Shown here piece after piece: positions 9,301-17,744 of a stretch of 64,000 nucleotides of DNA. The stretch lies in NCBI RefSeq assembly GCF_019047785.1, contig NZ_CP077290.1, positions 434,001-498,000 of the forward strand, given 5' to 3'. This DNA is from Enterobacter cancerogenus. Its GTDB lineage: Bacteria; Pseudomonadota; Gammaproteobacteria; Enterobacterales; Enterobacteriaceae. The translations under genes and the position numbers were made by a program. The notes under the pieces are model-generated. The model was given only the letters and a program-made list of their open reading frames with translations. It was not told the origin of the DNA and ran no database searches. Within the stretch, counting starts at the first letter, position 1. The number at the start of each line of letters is the position of its first letter.

Positions 9301-10271
9301 TACAGCGGCAGGATCTCGGTATGGCGCAGATCGCGCTTGCTCAGCGCATCGGCGGTATCGCGGATTTCGCGCTCGCCGCTCATAAAGATCAGGATATCGC
9401 CCGCGCTTTCATTACCCAGTTCGTCAACGGCGTCGAAAATCGCCTGCAGCTGGTCGCGTTCGGTATCGTCTGCCTCTTCTACAATCGGGCGATAGCGCAC
9501 TTCTACCGGGTACGTCCGACCCGACACTTCAATAATTGGCGCATTGCTGAAGTGCTTCGAGAAGCGCTCCGGATCGATGGTCGCGGAGGTGATGATAATT
9601 TTCAGGTCCGGGCGACGCGGCAGCAGCTCTTTCAGATAGCCGAGCAGGAAGTCGATGTTAAGGCTGCGCTCGTGCGCTTCGTCAATGATGATGGTGTCAT
9701 ACTGCATCAGCAGCCGGTCCTGCTGGATCTCGGCCAGCAGGATACCGTCGGTCATCAGCTTCACCATGGTGTTGTCGCTGACGTGATCGCTGAATCGCAC
9801 CTTGTAGCCGATGCAGCCACCCGGCTCGGTCTGCAACTCTTCGGCAATACGGTTCGCCACGGTCCGTGCCGCCAGACGGCGCGGCTGGGTGTGGCCGATC
9901 AGCCCTTTAACCCCGCGACCCAGCTCCATACAAATTTTCGGCAACTGGGTGGTTTTACCGGAGCCGGTTTCTCCCGCCACAATCACCACCTGGTGATCGC
10001 GCACGGCCTCAAGGATGTCCTGCTTTTTCTGGCTGACGGGCAGGTTTTCCGGGTAGGTAATCGCCGGGCGTGCGGCTTCGCGCAGCACAACTTTCCCTGC
10101 AGCCTGGTCAATCTCTTTTGCCATCTCCTGGTAAATGGCCTGTTGTGCATCAGGATTTTTAACCTTCTTGACCCCGTGCAGACGGCGGGCAAAACGCTGC
10201 TTATCGCGCAGCATCAGGGAATCAAGCTGTTGCAGGAGCATCGGGAAGGTTAATTTTTGTTGTTCTGTCAT
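6369..10271 (-). CDS. hrpA: ATP-dependent RNA helicase HrpA
   Basis: 1300-residue DEAH-box RNA helicase, full length for the E. coli family. HrpA has been linked to ribosome and mRNA quality control. Walker A GETGSGKT is at residues 101-108, the DEAH box at about 197-200 and SATID in motif III, followed by the conserved AETSLTVPGI and QRKGRCGR motif VI. These are followed by winged-helix/OB regions and the long HrpA-specific C-terminal extension (DUF3418). It is transcribed alone toward the repeats at 6225-6368. azoR is divergent across a 204-bp gap, as in E. coli. Confidence 0.98.
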   Translation of the reverse strand: MTEQQKLTFPMLLQQLDSLMLRDKQRFARRLHGVKKVKNPDAQQAIYQEMAKEIDQAAGKVVLREAARPAITYPENLPVSQKKQDILEAVRDHQVVIVAGETGSGKTTQLPKICMELGRGVKGLIGHTQPRRLAARTVANRIAEELQTEPGGCIGYKVRFSDHVSDNTMVKLMTDGILLAEIQQDRLLMQYDTIIIDEAHERSLNIDFLLGYLKELLPRRPDLKIIITSATIDPERFSKHFSNAPIIEVSGRTYPVEVRYRPIVEEADDTERDQLQAIFDAVDELGNESAGDILIFMSGEREIRDTADALSKRDLRHTEILPLYARLSNSEQNRVFQAHSGRRIVLATNVAETSLTVPGIKYVIDPGTARISRYSYRTKVQRLPIEPISQASANQRKGRCGRVSEGICIRLYSEDDFLSRPEFTDPEILRTNLASVILQMTALGLGDIAAFPFVEAPDKRNIQDGVRLLEELGAITTDEQATAYKLTPLGRQLSQLPVDPRLARMVLEAQKHGCVREAMIITSALSIQDPRERPMDKQQASDEKHRRFHDKESDFLAFVNLWNYLGEQQKALSSNQFRRQCRVDFLNYLRVREWQDIYTQLRQVVKELGIPVNSEPAEYREIHIALLTGLLSHIGMKDADKQEFTGARNARFSIFPGSGLFKKPPKWTMVAELVETSRLWGRIAARIDPEWVEPLAQHLLKRSYSEPHWERAQGAVMATEKVTVYGLPIVAARKVNYSQIDPALSRELFIRHALVEGDWQTRHAFFRENLKLRAEVEELEHKSRRRDILVDDEALFEFYDQRISHDVISARHFDSWWKKASKETPDLLNFEKSMLIKEWAESVSKLDYPNFWHQGNLKLRLTYQFEPGTDADGVTVHIPLPLLNQVEESGFEWQIPGLRRELVIALIKSLPKPVRRNFVPAPNYAEAFLGRVTPLELPLLDSLEREFRRMTGTTIDREDWNWDQVPDHLKVSFRVVDEKNRKLQEGRSLTALKEALKGKVQETLSAVADDGIEQSGLHIWSFGQLPESYEQKRGNYKVKAWPALVDERDSVAIKLFDNPQEQQQMMWRGLRRLLLLNIPSPIKYLHEKLPNKAKLGLYFNPYGKVLDLIDDCISCGVDKLINEAGGPVWTEEAFARLHEKVRAELNDTVVEIAKQVEQILTAVFNINKRLKGRVDMTMALGLSDVKAQMAGLVYRGFVTGNGFRRLGDTLRYLNAIEKRLEKMAVDPHRDRAQMLKVESVQQAWQQWLNKLPPARRNDEDVQEIRWMIEELRVSFFAQQLGTPYPISDKRILQAMEQISA

Positions 10272-10418
10272 AGCGTTAACGGGCAGTGCACTGCCGGATA
10301 AAATCTCTTTTTAATGATTGATATAGAGTACCACATCAGCGCTTTTCGCGCCTTATTCAAAAATTTCGAACATAGACTTCGATATATTGCGCTATCCCTG
10401 TGGCAGGATTGTGAATAA

Positions 10419-11081
<663 letters not shown>

Positions 11082-11088
11082 GTATTCC

Positions 11089-11120
11089 CCCTCTCACCGC
11101 CCGGTGGGAGGGTTTTTCTT
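11089..11120 (+). terminator. Intrinsic terminator of azoR
   Basis: CCCTCTCACCG (11089-11099) pairs with CGGTGGGAGGG (11102-11112) with one G-T wobble, followed by TTTTTCTTTTT. It begins 7 bp past the azoR stop. Confidence 0.9.
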
Positions 11121-11171
11121 TTTCCCCGCATTTCGTTATCATCCGCTCCCACTCTTAAGCCGGGCAGCCTG

Positions 11172-11858
11172 ATGTCTGTAATTATCGATACCTTTATTGC
11201 CCCACCGTGTACGCAAGACATTGAGATCCTCTGGCAGGACGACGATCTTATTCTGATCAACAAGCCCAGCGGGCTGCTGAGCCTGTCGGGGAAGAACCCG
11301 CAGAATCTCGATTCGGTGCATTACCGCCTGGTCCAGACGTTCCCCGGCTGCACCCTGGTGCATCGCCTGGATTTCGGCACATCCGGCATTATGGTGATTG
11401 CGCGAAACAAAGCGATCAACGCGGCGCTGTGCCATCAGTTCAGCCAGCGCGCCGTAAGCAAAGCGTACACCGCCCTGCTCTGCGGACACGTTAAGGACGA
11501 CGAAGGGATAATCGATGCCCCAATTGCTAAAGACCCGGCCCTGTTCCCGTTAATGTCAATTTGCGCCATCAGCGGCAAACCGGCCCGCTCCCGCTTTCGG
11601 GTAGTGGAGCGTATTGATAAGGGTAAGGAATTGCCGTTAACGCGCGTCGAACTGATTCCGGAAACCGGGCGGACCCACCAGCTACGCATTCACTGCCAGC
11701 AGCTGGGGCACCCTATTCTGGGCTGCGATTTATACGGTGGGCTTGAAATGCCGGGGGCTGAAGGGACGCCGCGTTTGATGTTGCACGCCAGCGGGCTGGA
11801 CTTTGTGCATCCGGTGAGCGGAGAGGCGATCAACGCCCGTCACGCTGCACCGTTTTGA
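11172..11858 (+). CDS. RluA-family RNA pseudouridine synthase (paralogue)
   Basis: 228-residue protein of the RluA family, which isomerises uridine to pseudouridine in rRNA or tRNA. The catalytic motif HRLDFGTSG (near residue 64, Asp as nucleophile) and the C-terminal GRTHQLRIH motif are intact. Size fits RluA (about 219 residues) without an S4 domain. E. coli keeps rluA in a different neighbourhood and has no such gene here, so this is probably an additional RluA-type enzyme. Its target RNA cannot be stated. It converges on the yaiL-like gene, 7 bp apart. Confidence 0.9.
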   Translation: MSVIIDTFIAPPCTQDIEILWQDDDLILINKPSGLLSLSGKNPQNLDSVHYRLVQTFPGCTLVHRLDFGTSGIMVIARNKAINAALCHQFSQRAVSKAYTALLCGHVKDDEGIIDAPIAKDPALFPLMSICAISGKPARSRFRVVERIDKGKELPLTRVELIPETGRTHQLRIHCQQLGHPILGCDLYGGLEMPGAEGTPRLMLHASGLDFVHPVSGEAINARHAAPF

Positions 11859-11865
11859 CAGGTAT

Positions 11866-12405
11866 TTACCACATCAAATCATCAGGAATTTTAAAGTCAG
11901 CATACGGATCGTCTTCATCCTGCTCTTCCTGACTCAGCGCGCTGTTTAATACAATGCTGTCGGCATCGCGCTGGGCGATTTTATCCGCCACCACCGCCGG
12001 GATGATTGCATATTCGCAGTCGCCATTGGCATTGATGACCAGACGCGCAATCGCCAGTCGACCGTTAATAAGCTGAGCCTGAGTTTGTTTATCCACCTCA
12101 ATCTTTTTAATTAGATTGCCGTCGGTGAAGTTAAAGGTGATGTTGCCCTTTGATACGGTGATGCGGTTCATCTCAATAAGCTGTTTCACCTGCGCCTTAA
12201 ACTCTTTTGCCAGCACAGCCTGCTTATGCTGTTCGCTAAGCTGCTTGTCACGCTCAAGCTGCGCCTTTTTGTTCTCTTCCACTGCTTCTCTGGCCTCACG
12301 AGCCTGTACGCGTGACTTCTTCGCCGTACGCTGAACCTTGGCCATCTTCTTGCTTGATACCAGACCCGCTTTCAGCATCTGCTCTTGTAGGGTGAGTTTT
12401 GTCAT
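11866..12405 (-). CDS. yaiL: YaiL-like DUF2058 protein
   Basis: 179 residues, the same length as E. coli YaiL, with the shared start KLTLQEQMLKAGLVSSKK, a lysine/arginine/glutamate-rich coiled-coil stretch (about 20-75), VKQLIEMNRI near 80 and the acidic end DDPYADFKIPDDLMW. DUF2058 proteins are described only as nucleoid or polynucleotide associated, so no reaction is assigned. In E. coli yaiL lies in a different map region, so this is either a relocated gene or a paralogue. Only the rest of the genome would tell. Confidence 0.88.
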   Translation of the reverse strand: MTKLTLQEQMLKAGLVSSKKMAKVQRTAKKSRVQAREAREAVEENKKAQLERDKQLSEQHKQAVLAKEFKAQVKQLIEMNRITVSKGNITFNFTDGNLIKKIEVDKQTQAQLINGRLAIARLVINANGDCEYAIIPAVVADKIAQRDADSIVLNSALSQEEQDEDDPYADFKIPDDLMW

Positions 12406-12487
12406 TTTCGTTTCTAAACCGGTTGTAAATTTTAGTGATTATATCTGGAATCCGCCGGGCTGTGCCAGCGACACGGTTTGGCGTGAA

Positions 12488-12521
12488 TGAAGAACCCTCA
12501 TGTTGCAGTGAAATTAAGTCA
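12488..12521 (+). promoter_or_regulatory. Two MetR-like half-palindromes in front of mesX
   Basis: TGAAGAACCCTCA (12488-12500) and TGAAATTAAGTCA (12509-12521) each match the MetR consensus TGAANNTNNTTCA apart from one outer base (and an A at the centre of the first). They begin exactly 21 bp apart, two helical turns, and end 81 bp before the mesX start. MetR is the homocysteine-responsive activator of metE. I infer that it may activate this alternative methionine synthase. Confidence 0.5.
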
Positions 12522-12602
12522 CTTCCCCTCGCCCCGTCGCTCAGGCATAAATTATGCATTGTTAACGAATCAGCAACATGAACAGTCAGGATACAAACCA
12601 CG

Positions 12603-13586
12603 ATGAGCCAGGCTTTTACCTTTACGCTTAAGCGCAGTTGCTTTGATGAAAATTATAACCCTTCAGAAAACACGCGCACGACGACCAACTTTGCCAATCT
12701 GGCACGCGGGGAGAAACGTCAGGAAAATTTGCGTAATACTCTCGTGATGATTAACAACCGCTTCAACGCGTTAGCCCACTGGGATAACCCCAACGCGGAT
12801 CGCTACGCCGTGGAACTTGAGATCATTTCAGCCGACCTGAATATTGCTGAAGAAGGTAGCCATGCCACCTTCCCGGCCATTGAAATCCTGAAAACCTATA
12901 TCGTTGATAAAAAAACCAACGAACGCCTCGACGGGATCGTCGGAAACAACTTCTCTTCTTACGTGCGGGACTATGATTTCAGCGTCGTACTGCCCGAGCA
13001 CAATGCAAACCGGGCGGCGTTCAGCCTTCCCGAGGACTTTGGCGTGCTGCACGGGAATCTGTTTAAAAGCTTCGTCAATTCAGGCGTCTATAAACAGAAT
13101 TTCAAAAAAGGGCCGGTGATTTGCTTAAGCGTTTCCAGCAAAGACACCTATCAACGCACCGGAAATCAGCATCCGGTACTGGGGATAGAGTATCGCCCGA
13201 ACGGCACCTCGCTGACCGAGCAATACTTCGGGAAAATGGGGTTACAGGTGCGTTATTTCATGCCTGAAAACAGCGTCGCGCCGTTTGCCTTCTATTTCTC
13301 CGGCGATTTGCTCCGTGATTACACCGACCTGGAACTGATCGGCACCATCAGCACGATGGAAACCTTCCAGAAAATTTATCGCCCGGAAATATACAACGCC
13401 AACTCGGCGGCGGGGCATTGCTATCAGCCCGATCTGAACCAGCAGGATCACTCCTTGACCAAAATTGTTTACGACCGGGAAGAACGCAGTCATTTAGCGG
13501 TTGAACAGGGTAAGTTCACGCAAGAGCATTTTATTAAGCCCTACAAACACATACTCGAGCAGTGGTCTGATTGCTACGCGCTTTAA
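12603..13586 (+). CDS. mesX: MesX, DUF1852 partner of methionine synthase MesD
   Basis: 327-residue DUF1852 protein. In described systems MesX is needed together with the core methionine synthase MesD, and the pair works only with oxygen and without folate. MesX was proposed to be an oxygenase-like enzyme supplying or enabling the methyl donor. I see no classical cofactor motif. The next gene starts 26 bp past this stop and is MesD, so the assignment rests on family resemblance plus the diagnostic neighbour. AGGA lies 11 bp before the ATG. Two MetR-like sites lie upstream. Confidence 0.88.
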   Translation: MSQAFTFTLKRSCFDENYNPSENTRTTTNFANLARGEKRQENLRNTLVMINNRFNALAHWDNPNADRYAVELEIISADLNIAEEGSHATFPAIEILKTYIVDKKTNERLDGIVGNNFSSYVRDYDFSVVLPEHNANRAAFSLPEDFGVLHGNLFKSFVNSGVYKQNFKKGPVICLSVSSKDTYQRTGNQHPVLGIEYRPNGTSLTEQYFGKMGLQVRYFMPENSVAPFAFYFSGDLLRDYTDLELIGTISTMETFQKIYRPEIYNANSAAGHCYQPDLNQQDHSLTKIVYDREERSHLAVEQGKFTQEHFIKPYKHILEQWSDCYAL

Positions 13587-13612
13587 TACATCGTCACCAA
13601 AGGTCTTTTATT

Positions 13613-14644
13613 ATGAAAACATTGCTCCCGACGTCCACGGCAGGCAGCTTACCTAAACCGTCATGGCTTGCCCAACCCGAGACGCTGTGGTCCCCCTGGA
13701 AATTGCAGGATGAAGAATTAATTGCCGGTAAACGCGATGCGCTGCGTTTATCCCTCGACGATCAGATCCGAGCGGGCATTGATATTGTCAGCGACGGCGA
13801 ACAGACCCGTCAGCACTTTGTCACCACGTTTATTGAGCATCTCAGCGGCGTTGATTTTGAAAACCGTCAGACGGTACGCATTCGTAACCGTTACGACGCC
13901 AGCGTACCCACCGTGGTTGATGCCGTCGCGCGTCAGAAACCGGTGTTCGTAGACGACGCGAAGTACCTGCGCCAGCTGACGGACAAACCGATTAAATGGG
14001 CGCTGCCAGGCCCAATGACGATGATCGACACGCTCTATGACGCACATTACAAAAGCCGTGAAAAGCTGGCGTGGGAATTCGCCAAAATCCTCAATCAGGA
14101 AGCGAGGGAGCTGGAGGCCGCGGGCGTCGATATCATCCAGTTTGACGAGCCAGCCTTTAACGTCTTCTTTGATGAGGTCAACGACTGGGGTATCGCCGCG
14201 CTGGAACGCGCCATTGAAGGGCTTAAGTGCGAAACCGCGGTACACATTTGCTACGGTTATGGCATCAAGGCCAACACCGACTGGAAGAAAACGCTGGGTT
14301 CAGAGTGGCGGCAATATGAAGAAGCCTTCCCGAAGCTGCAAACGTCTAACATCGACATCATCTCCCTCGAGTGCCATAACTCGCGCGTGCCGATGGATCT
14401 GCTGGAGCTGATCCGCGGTAAAAAGGTGATGGTCGGGGCAATTGACGTGGCGACAAATCACGTCGAAACGCCGGAGGAAGTAGCCGATACGCTGCGCAAA
14501 GCGCTGCAGTTTGTCGATGCCGATAAGCTCTACCCGTCGACCAACTGCGGCATGGCTCCGTTGCCCCACAAGGTCGCACAAGGTAAATTGCAGGCATTGA
14601 GCGCTGGGGCGGAAATCATCCGCCAGGAAATTCTGAAAAAATAG
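13613..14644 (+). CDS. mesD: MesD, folate-independent core methionine synthase
   Basis: 343-residue protein equivalent to only the catalytic C-terminal barrel of MetE, methylating homocysteine to methionine in the cytoplasm. Zinc ligands are recognisable: His211 and Cys213 in VHICYGYG, Glu253 in SLECHNS and Cys312 in STNCGM. The MetE N-terminal half that positions methyl-tetrahydrofolate is absent. The ATG at 13613 (AAAGG 9 bp upstream) is chosen over an in-frame upstream start at 13571 that lies inside mesX. Its adjacency to a DUF1852 gene places it in the MesD family and not among the MesA-C types. Confidence 0.9.
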   Translation: MKTLLPTSTAGSLPKPSWLAQPETLWSPWKLQDEELIAGKRDALRLSLDDQIRAGIDIVSDGEQTRQHFVTTFIEHLSGVDFENRQTVRIRNRYDASVPTVVDAVARQKPVFVDDAKYLRQLTDKPIKWALPGPMTMIDTLYDAHYKSREKLAWEFAKILNQEARELEAAGVDIIQFDEPAFNVFFDEVNDWGIAALERAIEGLKCETAVHICYGYGIKANTDWKKTLGSEWRQYEEAFPKLQTSNIDIISLECHNSRVPMDLLELIRGKKVMVGAIDVATNHVETPEEVADTLRKALQFVDADKLYPSTNCGMAPLPHKVAQGKLQALSAGAEIIRQEILKK

Positions 14645-14665
14645 CCTGAACGACTTAATAGCGAT

Positions 14666-14686
14666 AGGCCAGATCACGTCTGGCCT
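14666..14686. terminator. Hairpin between convergent mesD and decarboxylase gene
   Basis: AGGCCAGA (14666-14673) and TCTGGCCT (14679-14686) form a perfect 8-bp stem with a TCACG loop, 21 bp after mesD and 8 bp after the opposing stop. The flanking U tracts are short, so it is only a modest bidirectional terminator candidate. Confidence 0.55.
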
Positions 14687-14694
14687 TCTGATCC

Positions 14695-15969
14695 TCAACA
14701 ACAATCTTTAGGTTTCACCGTCGCTATTTTGGCATTAACCGGAATGTTATGACTTTCCAGGCCAGGCACTTGTCCCTGGAGATCAAAATCGAGCACGACA
14801 TCTTTGGCAAAGAATAGACAATGCGTCGAGCCACCGAAATGGAACATACCCAGCTCATCGCCTTTATGCACGTACTGCCCTTCGTAAACCCGGATATCAC
14901 AGGTGGACACTTCCGCCATGCCAACAGCCATAAAACAGAGTAGACCGATATCTTTATTATCTGCCTCGATAAAAATTAATCCACGGGTAGCCACCTCGGT
15001 AATATAACCCTGTGACGCATTCGGACCCGCATCGTCCCGTCCCTGAGATAACGCTTCGGAATAATACGTGCCATCTATAATTTTCGTTTTGACAATGCGT
15101 CCGGATACTGGCGCATGCCAGCGGTGATAGCTAAGGGCACTCAGGAACGCCTGATAGATTGTTCCACCGACAAAATGCTCGGCCAGTTCGTCGTGATCCA
15201 GCATGTAATTCAACGCATAAGGTTGTGCTTTAAGCCAGAATTTGTCCACCGGTTGGACATCTGTGGCCAGACGGTAAGGCGCGGATTCACAGGCATTGAT
15301 GATGACGTTGTCATCTTCTGGGGAAGCTACGGGACGAACCCCTTCCCTGAAACGACGCGTGAAAAAGTCATCCCATGATGTAAAACCATAGTGTGGTCTG
15401 GTTGGGTCGCATTGAAAATCATCAATGAAAGTGGGCATGGCTTTGCGGGCACGCTCGCCAAACCAGCCAGTTTCAGGATCATCATTCAGGACCCGCACAC
15501 TTTCAGCTGACTGCAGGAACACGGCCCATTCATTGAGGATTTTTTTCAGGTGCGCGTTAATTTTATCATTCAGGAATGCGCTCCAGCCATTTTCAGTAGC
15601 CATAGACCAGTTAAAAATGGCGTTAAAAGGGAATCCAACTAACCCGCTCTCATCGAATTCCGGAGCGTGTGTCATGATAATGTTCATTAATCGAAGCATA
15701 TGTTCATAATCCCTAACCTGCGGTACGTTCATCGGTGAATGGGTCAGACGATGAGGAACCTCTTCGAACATTTCATTGAAATGCATGAAAATAACGGGAT
15801 CGCTTTCGATAAAATCTTTAAATTCCTGAATAACCGGCAGTAAAGGTCGTTCAGTCACCGCTTCTTCTTTCATGATTTTATTGAGCCAGAATGCCAATGT
15901 ATTTTCATCAGACGGCATCCATTTGCCCGTAATATATGTGTTCTTCGCTGGTAAAATATGTGCTTTCAT
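14695..15969 (-). CDS. PSD-family pyruvoyl-dependent decarboxylase resembling fungal PsiD
   Basis: 424-residue member of the phosphatidylserine-decarboxylase superfamily. Bacterial Psd is about 300-320 residues and membrane-bound. This protein instead has the N-terminal extension of the amino-acid-acting branch and no membrane helix. It shares with Psilocybe L-tryptophan decarboxylase PsiD the blocks FIESDPV (about residue 53), YGFTSWDDFF (about 173), ACES in place of the Psd PADG, SYHRWHAPVSG, FIEADNK and GMFHFGGS. Self-cleavage is expected at Gly380-Ser381 to make the pyruvoyl group. The start at 15969 has GAGG 6 bp upstream; an upstream in-frame ATG lies inside the antiporter gene. The antiporter gene precedes it by 28 bp in the same direction. 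The substrate is inferred to be a free, possibly aromatic, amino acid. This is not proven. Confidence 0.82.
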   Translation of the reverse strand: MKAHILPAKNTYITGKWMPSDENTLAFWLNKIMKEEAVTERPLLPVIQEFKDFIESDPVIFMHFNEMFEEVPHRLTHSPMNVPQVRDYEHMLRLMNIIMTHAPEFDESGLVGFPFNAIFNWSMATENGWSAFLNDKINAHLKKILNEWAVFLQSAESVRVLNDDPETGWFGERARKAMPTFIDDFQCDPTRPHYGFTSWDDFFTRRFREGVRPVASPEDDNVIINACESAPYRLATDVQPVDKFWLKAQPYALNYMLDHDELAEHFVGGTIYQAFLSALSYHRWHAPVSGRIVKTKIIDGTYYSEALSQGRDDAGPNASQGYITEVATRGLIFIEADNKDIGLLCFMAVGMAEVSTCDIRVYEGQYVHKGDELGMFHFGGSTHCLFFAKDVVLDFDLQGQVPGLESHNIPVNAKIATVKPKDCC

Positions 15970-15997
15970 ACGATCCTCAACTTGATATATAGATAAA

Positions 15998-17485
15998 TTA
16001 AAACGAATAAATTTCCGGAAGCATGCCATCGAATAGCATAACCAGAGAGATAATGGCGATAGCGACCATGATCAGGCTGATATAAAGTTCATGACGTGTA
16101 AATGCGGGTTCATCGGGTGACTCTTCTTTCCTGGCTTTATAGAAAACCAGCAAACCGATGGTGTAAATAACGCAACCCACCAGGATGTACGATAGCCCCG
16201 CAGCATAAATAAGCCAAAAACCATAGACAGTTGCGAAAATACTCGTCAGAAGTGCCGTCGTCGCCCCGTACGCTGCTTCTGCAGGATATTTCTTTGTGTA
16301 GATCAAACGCCATAAATATGCCGAAGAACAAATATAAGCGGGAAGTAAAATCACGCCGGTGATTGACAGCATGACGTTCCATGCATTATTTGAGAAATAA
16401 ACCAGCAGCATTGCTAACTGCATAACCACAGTGGACGTCCACAATGATACATTCGCTACGCCAGCATCATTGGTTCTGGCAAAAACCTTCGGAAAAGCCC
16501 CGTCTTTAGCGCACGCCCAGGGAAGTTCCGCGACAAGCATTGTCCACACCAGCCAGGATGAAAGTAAAGCAACGATCACACCGAAATTAATCATAACTGC
16601 CCCCCAGTGCCCGACCATTTTAGACAATATTGCGGCGGTTGAAGGCGGAGCCATAGCGGCCAGTTCTCCCTGGGAGAAATAGCCATAGGGCAGTACCGAA
16701 ACGGCAACGTAGAGTACCGTTGTAATGATAAAACCTAATATCGTTGCTTTACCGACGGTCTTACTATCAGCCTTATCAGAGAGCACCACAGCACCTTCGA
16801 TACCGATATACATCCACAGCGTAACCAGCATCGTGCTCTTTATTTGGTCGAAAATACTTCCCAGTGGCTTATCGCTGAGTATATTCGACTTCATGTTCCC
16901 CCAGAAATCTACAGAAAAACGATGATATTGAACGGCGTAAAACAGCGCGATAGCAATAAAAATGATGACAGGAACAAATTTTGCGATTGTGCCGATATTA
17001 TTCAATAGCGTAGCGGCCTTTACGCCACGAATCACCAGGAAACTCATCCCCCAGATACAGAGCGAGGCCAATGCAACAGCCTGCCATGTGTTTCCGCCTT
17101 TAAACCAGGGCGGGAAGAAATAGTTAAGTGCATCCATTAAGAGAACCGCATAGCCTACATTACCAAATGCGGTAGACATCCAATATCCCCAGGCTATGAG
17201 AAAACCAACAAGTTTTCCAAAGCCCGCTCTGGAGTACATATAAATTCCTGATTTCATCTCAGGTTTTACATTGGAGAGTATTTGAAACGTTTTCGCCAGA
17301 AAGAAAATACCCAGAGCTGTCACTATCCAGGCGATAATAATCGCACCAAGCGCGGCAGACTGGGACATATTTTGAGGGATATTGAATATACCGCCGCCAA
17401 ACATGGCGCTGACGACCAATAGCGTCATCGCCAGAACACCCAACTGATGACCTGCCGATGAGGCTTTAGGTTTATTATTGTCCAT
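15998..17485 (-). CDS. APC-family amino acid/amine antiporter
   Basis: 495-residue inner-membrane protein with about 12 hydrophobic helices. The first helix carries SAMFGGGIFNIP, the substrate-binding signature of the basic amino-acid/polyamine antiporter group that includes AdiC, CadB and ArcD. Members exchange an external amino acid for the decarboxylated amine. It is the first gene of a two-gene unit with the PsiD-like decarboxylase, the arrangement used by decarboxylase-based acid resistance. An EvgA-like box lies 131 bp upstream. The exact substrate cannot be deduced. Confidence 0.88.
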   Translation of the reverse strand: MDNNKPKASSAGHQLGVLAMTLLVVSAMFGGGIFNIPQNMSQSAALGAIIIAWIVTALGIFFLAKTFQILSNVKPEMKSGIYMYSRAGFGKLVGFLIAWGYWMSTAFGNVGYAVLLMDALNYFFPPWFKGGNTWQAVALASLCIWGMSFLVIRGVKAATLLNNIGTIAKFVPVIIFIAIALFYAVQYHRFSVDFWGNMKSNILSDKPLGSIFDQIKSTMLVTLWMYIGIEGAVVLSDKADSKTVGKATILGFIITTVLYVAVSVLPYGYFSQGELAAMAPPSTAAILSKMVGHWGAVMINFGVIVALLSSWLVWTMLVAELPWACAKDGAFPKVFARTNDAGVANVSLWTSTVVMQLAMLLVYFSNNAWNVMLSITGVILLPAYICSSAYLWRLIYTKKYPAEAAYGATTALLTSIFATVYGFWLIYAAGLSYILVGCVIYTIGLLVFYKARKEESPDEPAFTRHELYISLIMVAIAIISLVMLFDGMLPEIYSF

Positions 17486-17615
17486 AACTGTTCCACTTCA
17501 ATAGGAAAGAGAATTTGTCCTGTACCTTTCACTTCTTAAATAATACAGTTATTAATGATCGTAACAGGCTCTATTAAATAAAACATAGGACACGTATACT
17601 CTATTTGTATTATCA

Positions 17616-17633
17616 TTCCTACATAAGTCGGAA
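17616..17633 (+). promoter_or_regulatory. EvgA-like box before the antiporter gene
   Basis: TTCCTACATAAGTCGGAA carries the TTCYTACA half-site and the GTC core of the motif repeated in this island, but ends GGAA instead of ATCC. It lies 131 bp upstream of the antiporter start. The rest of the 259-bp gap 17486-17744 is AT-rich, with a weak second match at 17689-17706 and a CCTCCC/GGGAGG stem near 17705-17730 behind the dehydrogenase gene. Confidence 0.55.
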
Positions 17634-17744
17634 AAGGATATCTCTAGCACTTATATTTATTGCGTGGAAAGTTATGTGGGATGGAGCATCTCTGCCTGAG
17701 TCATCCCTCCCCTACAATCTGTGAGGGAGGTATTGACTAAAAGG

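Noticed and set aside
9255..10253. 332-residue open frame on the plus strand
   Set aside because: It lies antisense to the helicase core of hrpA. Its composition reflects the complementary strand, and it has no recognisable domain.
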